Source: Variovorax sp. ZS18.2.2 (GTDB taxonomy: Bacteria; Pseudomonadota; Gammaproteobacteria; Burkholderiales; Burkholderiaceae_C). From it: a stretch of 64,000 nucleotides of DNA. Shown here in pieces: positions 21,761-29,968 of this stretch (position 1 is its first letter; every line of letters starts with the position of its first letter). The stretch covers positions 2,170,001 to 2,234,000 of the forward strand of contig NZ_JANLNM010000001.1 of assembly GCF_024701975.1 (NCBI RefSeq), given 5' to 3'. A program made the translations under genes and the position numbers. The notes beneath the pieces are model-generated. The model was not told where the DNA came from. It saw only the letters and a list, made by a program, of their open reading frames with translations, and did no database searches.

Positions 21761-23827
21761 CTAGCCGGGATTCCTGAGGGCGCCGATGGCGCTCTCGAAA
21801 TCCGCCTCGGTTTCCAGCCGCCGCATCGGCGGCAGCGCCGCCAGCAAGCGGCGGCCATAACCCATCGCCACCAGCCGCGTGTCGCAGATCGCCAGCACCC
21901 CGCTGTCGGTCTCGCGGCGAATCAAACGCCCCGCCCCCTGCTTGAGCGCCACGGCCGCCTCGGGCAACGAGTAGTCGCTGAACGAACTGCGCCCTTGCGC
22001 TTCCAGGCGCTGTGACCGGGCCTCGACCAGCGGATCGTTGGGCGGCGGGAACGGCAGCTTGTCGATCACCACCAGCTGCAGCGCATCGCCGGGCGCATCG
22101 AAGCCCTCCCAGAACGACGCCGACGCCACCAGCACGCAGCCGGCACGGCCCTCGTTCGCGCCTTCGCGGAATCGCTCCATCAGCACGCGCTTGGGCAGCT
22201 CGCCCTGGACCAGCACCTCGGGCCGCACCGCCGCATCGAGCAGTTCGAAGTGCTGCTTCATCGCATCACCGATGGTGCGCAATGCGCGCAGCGTGGTCGT
22301 CAGCACCAGCGTGCGCCCGCCAAGCTCGGCGGCACCGCGTGCGGCCAGTTGCGCGACCTTCGCACTGTGCGAAGCGTCGTTGGGTTTCGGAAAAACGCGC
22401 GGCACGTAGAGCGCCGCTTGCGAGGCGTAGTCGAACGGGCTCTGCACGCGCAGCACCTCGGCATCGCCCAAGCCGCAGGGCTCGGTGAACCAGCGCAGCG
22501 TCGGCTCGTCGCCCAGCGTGGCGGAGGTGAAGACCCAGGCCCGGCGGTCGTGTTCCCGCTCTTGTGCCGGAGGGCGCTCGCCGTACGCGTCGGTGTCGCT
22601 GTCGTCGCCGTCTTCCGGATCGCTGATCTTGAGCACGCGCTTGCGCATCGCCTCGGCAATGTCGAGTGGCGATTCGATCAGCCGCAGCTGCGAGCCCACG
22701 TCCACCCAGCGCACCGAATCGACCGCACACGGCAGTGCGAAGCGCGCCGAGCGCTTGGCGAGCTGCTGCGCCCGCTCGTGCAGGCGCACGAAGTCGGGAG
22801 AAATCTCGCTGACGGTATCGAGCCCTTCGGCTGCGAGTTCGAACGAATGCTGCAGATCCTCGAGCGACCTCTGCCAAGCCCCCGGATCGACGCCCTCCGG
22901 CGACTCGCCCAGCCAGCGCAGCTTGGCGCCGGGCCATTGCTTGCCGACCACGAGCCGCAGCTCGCGCGCAGCCCGCTCGACCGCCGCCACCAGTTGCTGC
23001 CAATCGACCAGCCCGCGCGCATGCTGCAGGCCGGCGCCCAGCATGTCGCGTGCGAAATCGAGCGCCTGGCCGCTGCCCAGTTGCGCGCCGAGAAATTGCA
23101 CGCCAGTTTCGTTGAGCTGATGCGCTTCGTCGAACACCACCACGCTCACGCTCGGCAGCAACTCGGCCATGCCGGTCTCGCGCACCGCGAGATCGGCAAA
23201 GAACAGGTGATGGTTGATGACCACGATGTCGGCCGCCAGCGCCTCGCGCCGCGCCAGATTCACGTGGCAGGGCTTGAACTGCGGGCACTGCGCGCCCAGG
23301 CAGTTCTCGCGTGTGGACGTGATCAGCGGAATGAGCGGCGAGCGCTCGTCGAGCCCCGGCAGCTCGGCCAGGTCGCCGGTGCGCGTGGCCTTGGACCATT
23401 GCTCGATCTTGGCGAGCGTTCGCAGGCTGCCGCGTTCGGGCAAGGAAGCGTCGTGGCGCGCCGTGTCGAGCCGGTGCAGACACAGGTAGCTGCCGCGCCC
23501 CTTCAAGAGTGCCGTGCGCACCGGCAGGCCGAAGGCCTCGACCAGCCTCGGCAGATCGCGACCGAACAGCTGATCCTGCAACGTCTTGGTCGCAGTCGAC
23601 AGCAACACGCGCTCACCGCTCAGCAGCGCCGGCACGAGGTACGAGAAAGTCTTGCCGACGCCGGTGCCGGCCTCGACCACCAGCACGCCGCCCTGGTCGA
23701 TGGTGCGGGCCACCGCCATGGCCATGTCGGTCTGGCCCGAGCGTTCGCGGAACTGATCGGCGGCATGCGAAAGCACCCCGCCCTGCGCGAACGCGTCGCG
23801 CACCTTGTCCTCGAGCGTCTCGGTCAC
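21761..23827 (-). CDS. DinG/YoaA-type ATP-dependent DNA helicase
   Basis: An iron-sulfur superfamily 2 helicase of the XPD/DinG class, which unwinds DNA 5' to 3' and helps clear replication or R-loop problems. Walker A is VEAGTGVGKTFSYLVP near residue 52, the DEAH box is VVFDEAHQLNE, and four cysteines between them (YLC, NCLGAQC, KPC) fit the cluster domain. Late motifs SFWEGFDAPGDAL and QGAGRLIRRE are present. The start is GTG 23825-23827, overlapping the YdcH-like stop as GTGA, giving 688 residues; longer readings upstream run through another frame's gene. It converges on bamD, 10 bases apart. Confidence 0.92.
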   Translation of the reverse strand: MTETLEDKVRDAFAQGGVLSHAADQFRERSGQTDMAMAVARTIDQGGVLVVEAGTGVGKTFSYLVPALLSGERVLLSTATKTLQDQLFGRDLPRLVEAFGLPVRTALLKGRGSYLCLHRLDTARHDASLPERGSLRTLAKIEQWSKATRTGDLAELPGLDERSPLIPLITSTRENCLGAQCPQFKPCHVNLARREALAADIVVINHHLFFADLAVRETGMAELLPSVSVVVFDEAHQLNETGVQFLGAQLGSGQALDFARDMLGAGLQHARGLVDWQQLVAAVERAARELRLVVGKQWPGAKLRWLGESPEGVDPGAWQRSLEDLQHSFELAAEGLDTVSEISPDFVRLHERAQQLAKRSARFALPCAVDSVRWVDVGSQLRLIESPLDIAEAMRKRVLKISDPEDGDDSDTDAYGERPPAQEREHDRRAWVFTSATLGDEPTLRWFTEPCGLGDAEVLRVQSPFDYASQAALYVPRVFPKPNDASHSAKVAQLAARGAAELGGRTLVLTTTLRALRTIGDAMKQHFELLDAAVRPEVLVQGELPKRVLMERFREGANEGRAGCVLVASASFWEGFDAPGDALQLVVIDKLPFPPPNDPLVEARSQRLEAQGRSSFSDYSLPEAAVALKQGAGRLIRRETDSGVLAICDTRLVAMGYGRRLLAALPPMRRLETEADFESAIGALRNPG

Positions 23828-24069
23828 GCGGGCTCTCTCGGATCGAGCATGTTCTCCACGCGCGTGATCTGGTCGCGCAGCGCGAGACGGCGCTTCTTCA
23901 GGCGCCGCAGCAGGAGCTCGTCTTGCGGCGAGGCTTCGGCCAATCGGTCGATGGTGGCATCGAGATCGGCGTGCTCGATGCGCAGTTCGATCAGCTGGCG
24001 GGAAAGGGAGTGGAGATTGGAGTCCAACGGTGGGTGTGCGAACGCAGGGTTGGCGCGGCGCATGTTCAT
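23824..24069 (-). CDS. YdcH/DUF465 family small protein
   Basis: An 81-residue soluble helical protein with heptad-like Leu spacing (LSRQLIELRIEHADLDATID, then LLLRRLKKRRLALRDQITRVE). This is the DUF465 (YdcH/SlyX-like) pattern of two helices joined by a short turn with the conserved EHADLD and LKKRRLxLRDQI segments. Function is unknown. The start could be 24069 or the ATG two codons later. Its stop overlaps the helicase GTG, so the helicase is probably translated by coupling to this gene. Confidence 0.82.
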   Translation of the reverse strand: MNMRRANPAFAHPPLDSNLHSLSRQLIELRIEHADLDATIDRLAEASPQDELLLRRLKKRRLALRDQITRVENMLDPREPA

Positions 24070-24135
24070 TCGATAATACGTCCTGATACGAATTTACGAG
24101 AAGACAGGAAGCGCGCCTTTGGCGCACATGTGCTC

Positions 24136-24927
24136 ATGACCCAAGGCTTTCGACTTGCCGCCGCCACCGGACTCCACAAGGGAGACCGCCCCTATCAACA
24201 GGACCAGGTGTTGATGATGAGCCATCCGCGCACGCCGGGCTGTGTCCTTGGCGTCATCGCCGATGGCATGGGCGGCCGCAGCGGGGGCCGCAAGGCCTCC
24301 GACCAGGTGCTGATGACGGCACGCCAGCTCTTCACCCGCTACCACCCCGACCGCGACGACCCCGAGGCCATCCTGCGCCAGTTGCTCGACGACGCGCACA
24401 CGGTCATCAAGCTCACCGCGATCTCCAGCGAGCAGGAGCCGCACAGCACGCTGGCGGCGTTCCTCATGAACCCCAAGGGCGATTGCGCCTGGATTCATGC
24501 GGGCGACTCGCGCATCTATCACTTCCGAGACGGGCAACTGGTCAAGCGCACGCGCGACCATTCGTATGTGCAGGCGCTGGTCGACCGTGGCCAGATCAGC
24601 GAGGCCGAGGCCAATGTGCATCCCCAGGGCAACATCCTGCTCGGCTGCCTGGGCATGGCCACGACGCCGCCGCCCATCGACCCGCACTACATCCCGAAGA
24701 TGCAGCCGGGCGACCTGCTGATGGCGTGCAGCGACGGGCTCTGGCACTACTTCAGCCCCGCGGAGCTCGCAAGCGTGCTGTACGCGCAGCCGCCGCGCGA
24801 TGCGGTCGAGATCCTGGTGGGGGAAGCGCGCCGCCGGGCCCGCGGCACGGGTGACAACATCTCGATCGCCGTGCTGAAGCTCGATCCGTTGCCGACAACG
24901 GCAACGGCCGCCACCGCAACGGCCTGA
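24136..24927 (+). CDS. PP2C-family protein serine/threonine phosphatase
   Basis: A 263-residue metal-dependent phosphatase (PPM/PP2C, Stp1-like). Metal-binding motifs are visible in order: TGLHKGDRPYQQDQ (the RxxNED-type position, here with QQD), GVIADGMGGRSGG, HAGDSRIYHFRDG, ACSDGLWHYFSP and TGDNISIAVLK. The asparagine/glutamate of the classical NxD site is replaced by Gln-Gln-Asp. Start is ATG 24136, the first after a GTG at 24130; no clear ribosome binding site separates them. No kinase or FHA partner lies nearby, so its substrate is unknown. It diverges from the YdcH-like gene and converges with the next gene. Confidence 0.88.
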   Translation: MTQGFRLAAATGLHKGDRPYQQDQVLMMSHPRTPGCVLGVIADGMGGRSGGRKASDQVLMTARQLFTRYHPDRDDPEAILRQLLDDAHTVIKLTAISSEQEPHSTLAAFLMNPKGDCAWIHAGDSRIYHFRDGQLVKRTRDHSYVQALVDRGQISEAEANVHPQGNILLGCLGMATTPPPIDPHYIPKMQPGDLLMACSDGLWHYFSPAELASVLYAQPPRDAVEILVGEARRRARGTGDNISIAVLKLDPLPTTATAATATA

Positions 24928-24959
24928 TCGCCGCCGCGCGCCTTCAGCGCGCCGGCGAT
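24927..24959. terminator. GC-rich inverted repeat between convergent genes
   Basis: An interrupted inverted repeat, ATCGCCG ... CGGCGAT with an inner CGCGC/GCGCG pair, spans the end of the PP2C gene and the end of the next minus-strand gene. It has no T-run, so it could reduce read-through in both directions but is not a classical terminator. Confidence 0.35.
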
Positions 24960-25612
24960 GACGCGGGCGCCGCCGCCGGCGGCAGCGGTGCGCCGCGCGG
25001 CTTGGAGCGGTTGGCGTTCTGACGCTCGCGGCTCGCCTTGTGCTCTTCCGCCTTGCGCTGCTTTTCTGCAAAACGCTCCGCTTCGGCGGGCCCCTCGGCG
25101 CGGCGCTGAGCAGCCTTGGCTTGGGTGTCGGCATGCGCCTTCTGCTTGTCGTCGAACTGCTTCTGGCGCTCGGCGGCTTCGCCCGCGGTGGCGGCCCGGC
25201 TGGTGGCATGGTCGGCAGCGCGCTGTTCGCGGTCCTTCTGCTCCTTGGCCGACTGGTCGCGCTTGTCCTGGGTGTCCGCCGGACGCTGCGTGGCGGCCTT
25301 CTGGTCGAGCTTCTGCTGTTCCGCCGCACCGGCGCGCTGGCGCTGGATGTCGTTGATGGCCGTTTCCTGGCGCTTGATGCTGTCGAGCTCCGTGCGCCGC
25401 CGGCCACGGCTTTCGCGCAGGCAGTCTTCGACCGCAAACTTCTTGTAGCAGACCGCCCGCTCCTGGACGAAGCGCGCTTCGATCGCTTCGCGCTCGGCGG
25501 ACAGTCGGCCGCGTTCGGCTTCGAGGTTGGCGTTGCCGGCCGCGGCATTCGACTGCGCCCAGAGCGGAAGGCTGGCCAAGGTCATCAGCAAGGCAAGGGC
25601 GATTTTTTTCAT
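24944..25612 (-). CDS. Secreted charged coiled-coil protein, unknown function
   Basis: I do not recognise a named family. The 222-residue protein has a clear signal peptide (MKKIALALLMTLASLPLWAQ, cleavage after residue 20). Two cysteines nine residues apart (VCYKKFAVEDC, at 55 and 64) follow, able to form a disulfide in the periplasm. From about residue 75 on it is almost all Arg, Lys, Glu, Gln and Ala, predicted as long helix or coiled coil, ending in a Pro/Ala tail. Similar proteins with a C-x8-C motif next to zapE occur in betaproteobacteria as far as I recall. Its ATG overlaps the zapE stop (ATGA), so the two are co-translated. Confidence 0.75.
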   Translation of the reverse strand: MKKIALALLMTLASLPLWAQSNAAAGNANLEAERGRLSAEREAIEARFVQERAVCYKKFAVEDCLRESRGRRRTELDSIKRQETAINDIQRQRAGAAEQQKLDQKAATQRPADTQDKRDQSAKEQKDREQRAADHATSRAATAGEAAERQKQFDDKQKAHADTQAKAAQRRAEGPAEAERFAEKQRKAEEHKASRERQNANRSKPRGAPLPPAAAPASSPAR

Positions 25613-26709
25613 GTGAGTCGGGTATCGACGATGCGGCGTTCCAGGGAGAGGAACTCGCTCGACTGCATTTCGGTGAGCCGGGAGACCGTGCGCGGAAACT
25701 CGTGCGCCAGCGGACCCTCGGTGTACAACGCCTCGGGCGGAACCTCGGCCGACATGATGAGCTTCACGCGCCGGTCGTACAAGACGTCGACCAGCCAGGT
25801 GAAACGGCGTGCCTCCGAGGCCATGCGCACCGGCATGTGCGGCACGTCGGACAAGAGCACGGTGTGGAACTGGCTGGCGATCTCCAGGTAGTCGTTCTGC
25901 GAACGCGGTCCGCCGCAGAGCGTCTTGAAGTCGAACCAGACCACGCCGCCGGCCTTGCGCCGCGCGCGGATCTCGCGCGCCTCGATGTGCAGCACCGGGT
26001 TCTCGTCGGCCGTCTCGGCCAGCTTGTCGAAGGCCTTGCGCATTTCCTTCTCGGCCGACGCGTCGTTCGGCGTGAGGTACATGCGCAATTGCTCGAGCGT
26101 GCGGCGCCGGTAGTCGGTGCCGTTGTCCACGCTCAGCACTTCGAGCTTCTCGTTGAGCAGCGCGATCGCAGGCAGGATGCGGTCGCGATGCAGCCCGCCG
26201 GGATACAGGTCGTCGGGCTTGAAATTGGAGGTGGTGACGAAGCCCACGCCGTTCTCGAACAGCGACACCAGCAGCCGATGAAGAATCATCGCGTCGGTGA
26301 TGTCCGCCACGTGGAACTCGTCGAAGCAGATCAGCTTGTAGCGCCTGGAGATGCGCAGCCCCAGCTCGTCGAGCGGGTTGACCGTGCCCTGCAGTTCGCG
26401 CAATTCACGGTGCACCTCGCGCATGAACTCGTGGAAGTGCAGCCGCGTCTTGCGGCGCAGCGGCACCGCGTTGAAGAACAGGTCCATCAGGAAGCTCTTG
26501 CCCCGCCCGACGCCACCGTACATGTAGACGCCACGCGGCAGCTCGGGCCGGTTGATGAACTTCTTCAGCGCATTCGAACGCTGGGCCTTGTACTCCGCCC
26601 ATTCGTTCGCGCAGCGATCCAGCGCCTCCACGGCGTGCAGTTGCGCGGGATCGCTGTGGAACCCGCGCGCGGCGAGCTCCTTTTCGTAAGCCTCTTTGAC
26701 GCTGGCCAA
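25609..26709 (-). CDS. zapE: Cell division ATPase ZapE (AFG1-like)
   Basis: ZapE is an AFG1-family P-loop ATPase that acts at the Z-ring in late division or under stress. It is 366 residues. Walker A is YMYGGVGRGKSFLMDLFF near residue 67, Walker B is ICFDEFHVADITDA, and LHFHEFMREVH lies between. RRFTWLVDVLYDRRVKL near the C-terminus is also typical. It lies 12 bases behind lpdA of the suc operon and may be read through from it. Confidence 0.94.
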   Translation of the reverse strand: MASVKEAYEKELAARGFHSDPAQLHAVEALDRCANEWAEYKAQRSNALKKFINRPELPRGVYMYGGVGRGKSFLMDLFFNAVPLRRKTRLHFHEFMREVHRELRELQGTVNPLDELGLRISRRYKLICFDEFHVADITDAMILHRLLVSLFENGVGFVTTSNFKPDDLYPGGLHRDRILPAIALLNEKLEVLSVDNGTDYRRRTLEQLRMYLTPNDASAEKEMRKAFDKLAETADENPVLHIEAREIRARRKAGGVVWFDFKTLCGGPRSQNDYLEIASQFHTVLLSDVPHMPVRMASEARRFTWLVDVLYDRRVKLIMSAEVPPEALYTEGPLAHEFPRTVSRLTEMQSSEFLSLERRIVDTRLT

Positions 26710-26721
26710 GGGATCAGCGCA

Positions 26722-28152
26722 TCAGAAGTTGAGTGTGCGCTTGTCCACCGCCAGGGCGGCTTCCTTCGTGGCTTCCGACAGCGACGGGTGCGCGTGGCAG
26801 ATGCGCGCGATGTCCTCGGCGCTCGCCTTGAACTCCATGGCCACCACGGCTTCGGAGATCAGTTCGCTGACCTGCGGGCCCACCATGTGCACGCCCAGGA
26901 TCTCGTCGGTCGCGGCATCGGCCAGGAACTTGACCATGCCGGTCGTGTCGCCCAGCGCGCGTGCGCGGCCGTTCGCGAGGAACGGGAAGGTGCCGGCCTT
27001 GTAGGCGCGGCCTTCGGCCTTGAGCTGCTGCTCGGTCTGGCCGACCCACGCGATTTCGGGGTGCGTGTAGATCACCCACGGGATCGTGTTGAAGTTGACG
27101 TGACCATGCTGGCCGGCAATGCGCTCGGCCACGGCAACGCCCTCTTCCTCGGCCTTGTGCGCGAGCATCGGGCCGCGCACCACGTCGCCGATCGCCCACA
27201 CGTTGGGCAGGTTCGTCTTGCAGTCTCCGTCCACGGTGATGGCACCGCGCTCGTCGAGCGCCAGGCCCACGGCATCGGCGGCCAGGCCGATGGTGTTGGG
27301 CACGCGGCCGATCGACACAATCAGCTTGTCGACGTCCAGCACCTGGGCTTCGCCCTTGGCGTTGGTCCAGGCAATCGAGACGCCCTTCTTGCCCGACTTG
27401 ATCTCGCCGACCTTCACGCCCAGTTCGATCTTCAGGCCCTGCTTGTCGAACGCCTTCTTGGCTTCCTTGGCAATCTGCTCGTCCACCGCACCCAGGAACG
27501 TGGGCAGTGCTTCGAGCACCGTCACTTCCGAGCCGAGACGGCGCCAGACCGAGCCCATTTCCAGGCCGATCACGCCCGAGCCGATCAGCGCGAGCTTCTT
27601 GGGCACAGCGCCGATGCGCAGCGCGCCGTCGTTCGAGAGGATGTTCTCTTCGTCGAAGGCCGCACCCGGCAGCGCGCGGGCGTTGGAGCCCGTGGCCACG
27701 ATGATGTGCTTGCCGACGATGGTTTCCTCGGCGGCGCCCGCCACCTTGATCTCGTAGCCGCCTTCGGCGGCCTTCACGAACGAGCCACGGCCGTGGAACG
27801 ACGTGATCTTGTTCTTCTTGAACAGGTAGGTGATGCCGTCGTTGTTCTGCTTCACGACCTGGTCCTTGCGGGCCAGCATCTTGTCGATGTCGAGCGCGAG
27901 GCCCGACACCTTGATGCCGTGGTCCGCAAAGCCGTGGCCGGCGTGCTCGAAGTGCTCCGACGATTGCAGCAGCGCCTTCGAAGGAATGCAGCCTACGTTC
28001 GTGCAGGTGCCGCCGAGCGCGGGACCGCCCTTGGCGTTCTTCCACTCGTCGATACAGGCCACGTTGAAGCCCAGTTGCGCCGCACGGATCGCGGCGATGT
28101 AGCCGCCGGGGCCGCCGCCGATCACGACGACATCGAATTGTTTGGTGGTCAT
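26722..28152 (-). CDS. lpdA: Dihydrolipoyl dehydrogenase (E3 of 2-oxoglutarate dehydrogenase)
   Basis: E3 reoxidises dihydrolipoamide with FAD and NAD+. The 476-residue protein has FAD-binding [20 protein letters not shown] at residue 8, the redox disulfide [19 protein letters not shown]-binding [19 protein letters not shown], and the C-terminal HAHPSLSEA catalytic His-Glu region. It has no N-terminal lipoyl domain, unlike the second E3 in this window (40963-42792). Its place as last gene after sucA-sucB-GNAT assigns it to the 2-oxoglutarate complex. Confidence 0.96.
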   Translation of the reverse strand: MTTKQFDVVVIGGGPGGYIAAIRAAQLGFNVACIDEWKNAKGGPALGGTCTNVGCIPSKALLQSSEHFEHAGHGFADHGIKVSGLALDIDKMLARKDQVVKQNNDGITYLFKKNKITSFHGRGSFVKAAEGGYEIKVAGAAEETIVGKHIIVATGSNARALPGAAFDEENILSNDGALRIGAVPKKLALIGSGVIGLEMGSVWRRLGSEVTVLEALPTFLGAVDEQIAKEAKKAFDKQGLKIELGVKVGEIKSGKKGVSIAWTNAKGEAQVLDVDKLIVSIGRVPNTIGLAADAVGLALDERGAITVDGDCKTNLPNVWAIGDVVRGPMLAHKAEEEGVAVAERIAGQHGHVNFNTIPWVIYTHPEIAWVGQTEQQLKAEGRAYKAGTFPFLANGRARALGDTTGMVKFLADAATDEILGVHMVGPQVSELISEAVVAMEFKASAEDIARICHAHPSLSEATKEAALAVDKRTLNF

Positions 28153-28167
28153 TTGATTTCCGAAAAT

Positions 28168-28632
28168 TTAGTGATGAACGTTCCGCACCATCTCGATGTG
28201 CGGTATCCCGTCTTCGTCGTAGGGCTCGCCCACTGTGGCAAAGCCCGCCGACTCATACAACCTCTGCAGGTACGCCTGCGCGCCGATCCGGAGCGCGGCA
28301 TTCGGCCAGAACCCGTTCGCATGCACGAGACCTCGGCTCAGGAGCTCCTGCCCGAGGCCCTGGCCACGGTATGCAGCGCCCGTCAGGACGCGTCCGATCG
28401 AGGCTTCCTCGTACGACACGCCCGGCGGCAGGAGCCGCAGGTATGCAGCCACCTGCGGCCGTCCCTCTGCGCCATCGTCCAGCGCGAAGAGGTGGTGCGC
28501 CTGCGCGTCCTTGCCGTCCGGATCGAGGTACACGCAGCGCTGCTCCACGACAAAGACTTCGCTGCGCGCCGACAGAATCGCGTAGACCTCGCGCGCGGTC
28601 AGCGCGTCGAAAGGCTTGCAATACCACTCCAT
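28168..28632 (-). CDS. GNAT family N-acetyltransferase (ElaA-like)
   Basis: A 154-residue acetyltransferase of the ElaA type. The N-terminus WYCKPFDALTAREVYAILSA and VFVVEQRCVYLDPDGKDAQA match ElaA's opening, and the acetyl-CoA pyrophosphate loop reads GRVLTGAAYRGQGLGQELL (R-G-Q-G-L-G). Substrate is unknown. It lies inside the suc operon, 16 bases after sucB and 15 bases before lpdA, which makes it an insertion in an otherwise standard E1-E2-E3 order. Any regulatory acetylation of the complex is only a guess. Confidence 0.88.
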   Translation of the reverse strand: MEWYCKPFDALTAREVYAILSARSEVFVVEQRCVYLDPDGKDAQAHHLFALDDGAEGRPQVAAYLRLLPPGVSYEEASIGRVLTGAAYRGQGLGQELLSRGLVHANGFWPNAALRIGAQAYLQRLYESAGFATVGEPYDEDGIPHIEMVRNVHH

Positions 28633-28648
28633 CGGCAGCGCGCGTGGA

Positions 28649-29914
28649 TCAGATGTCGAACAAGAGGCGCGACGGATCTTCCAGCGCTTCCTTCATGGCG
28701 ACCAGGCCCAGCACGGCTTCGCGGCCGTCGATGATGCGGTGGTCGTAGCTCATGGCCAGGTAGTTCATCGGGCGGATGACGATCTGGCCGTTCTCCACGA
28801 CAGCGCGGTCCTTGGTGGCGTGCACGCCGAGGATGGCCGACTGGGGCGGGTTGATGATCGGCGTCGAGAGCATCGAACCGAAGGTGCCGCCGTTCGAGAT
28901 GGAGAAGGTGCCGCCGGTCATCTCTTCGATGCCCAGCTTGCCGTCCTGTGCCTTCTTGCCGTACTCGGCGATCTTCTTCTCGATGTCGGCAAAGCTCATC
29001 TGGTCAGCGTTGCGCAGGATCGGCACCACCAGGCCGCGCGGCGAACCGACGGCGATGCCGATGTCGAAATAGCCGTGGTACAGGATGTCGTTGCCGTCGA
29101 CCGACGCGTTGATCACCGGGTACTTCTTGAGCGCGTGCACGGCGGCCTTCACGAAGAAGGACATGAAGCCCAGCTTCACGCCGTGTTCCTTGGTGAAGCT
29201 GTCCTGGAAGCGCTTGCGCAGTTCCATGACGGGCGCCATGTTCACTTCGTTGAAGGTCGTCAGGATCGCGTTGGTCGATTGCGACTGGATCAGGCGCTCG
29301 GCAATGCGGGCGCGCAGGCGGCTCATCGGCACGCGCTGCTCGGGGCGCTCGCCCAGGTCGGACGAACCCACCGGTGAGGCGACCTGCGGCAGTGCGGGTT
29401 TGGCAGCCGGTGCGGGAATGGCGGCAGCCGCGGGCTTGGCGCCCGAAGCCACGGCGCCGAGCACGTCGCCCTTGGTGACGCGGCCGTCCTTGCCGGTACC
29501 GGCCACGTCGCCGGTCTTCAAGTTGTTGTCGGCCAGCAGCTTGGCGGCGGCGGGCATGGCAACGTCGGACTTCGAACCCCCGGTGGCGGCGGCAGCGGCT
29601 GCCGGAGCAGGCGCGGCAGCAGCCGGCGCAGCGGCAGCGGGTGCTGCAGCCGGGGCAGCGGCGCTGGCCTTGCCTTCGGTGTCGATCTTGGCGATCAGCT
29701 GGTCGGCCACCACGGTGGCGCCATCGGGCTGCACGATTTCGGCCAGCACGCCAGCCGAGGGCGCGGGCACTTCCAGCACGACCTTGTCGGTCTCGATCTC
29801 GATCAGGATTTCATCGACGGCGACGGCGTCGCCGGCCTTCTTCTTCCAGGTGAGCATGGTGGCTTCGGCCACGGATTCGGAAAGCTGGGGGACTTTGACT
29901 TCTACGATAGACAT
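28649..29914 (-). CDS. sucB: 2-oxoglutarate dehydrogenase E2 (dihydrolipoyl succinyltransferase)
   Basis: SucB transfers the succinyl group from lipoyl-lysine to CoA and forms the core of the complex. It has one lipoyl domain ([17 protein letters not shown], lipoyl-Lys in [11 protein letters not shown] at about residue 43), an Ala/Pro linker, an E3-binding domain ([19 protein letters not shown]) and the catalytic domain ending in [13 protein letters not shown] with the catalytic His. Length is 421 residues. ATG 29914 is preceded by GGAG about ten bases upstream. sucA lies 54 bases upstream. Confidence 0.97.
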   Translation of the reverse strand: MSIVEVKVPQLSESVAEATMLTWKKKAGDAVAVDEILIEIETDKVVLEVPAPSAGVLAEIVQPDGATVVADQLIAKIDTEGKASAAAPAAAPAAAAPAAAAPAPAAAAAATGGSKSDVAMPAAAKLLADNNLKTGDVAGTGKDGRVTKGDVLGAVASGAKPAAAAIPAPAAKPALPQVASPVGSSDLGERPEQRVPMSRLRARIAERLIQSQSTNAILTTFNEVNMAPVMELRKRFQDSFTKEHGVKLGFMSFFVKAAVHALKKYPVINASVDGNDILYHGYFDIGIAVGSPRGLVVPILRNADQMSFADIEKKIAEYGKKAQDGKLGIEEMTGGTFSISNGGTFGSMLSTPIINPPQSAILGVHATKDRAVVENGQIVIRPMNYLAMSYDHRIIDGREAVLGLVAMKEALEDPSRLLFDI

Positions 29915-29968
29915 TTGGAGATTGCTCCGTGTTTTTCTTGAGGGTGTTCGTGTGAAAAGAGACTTGGA

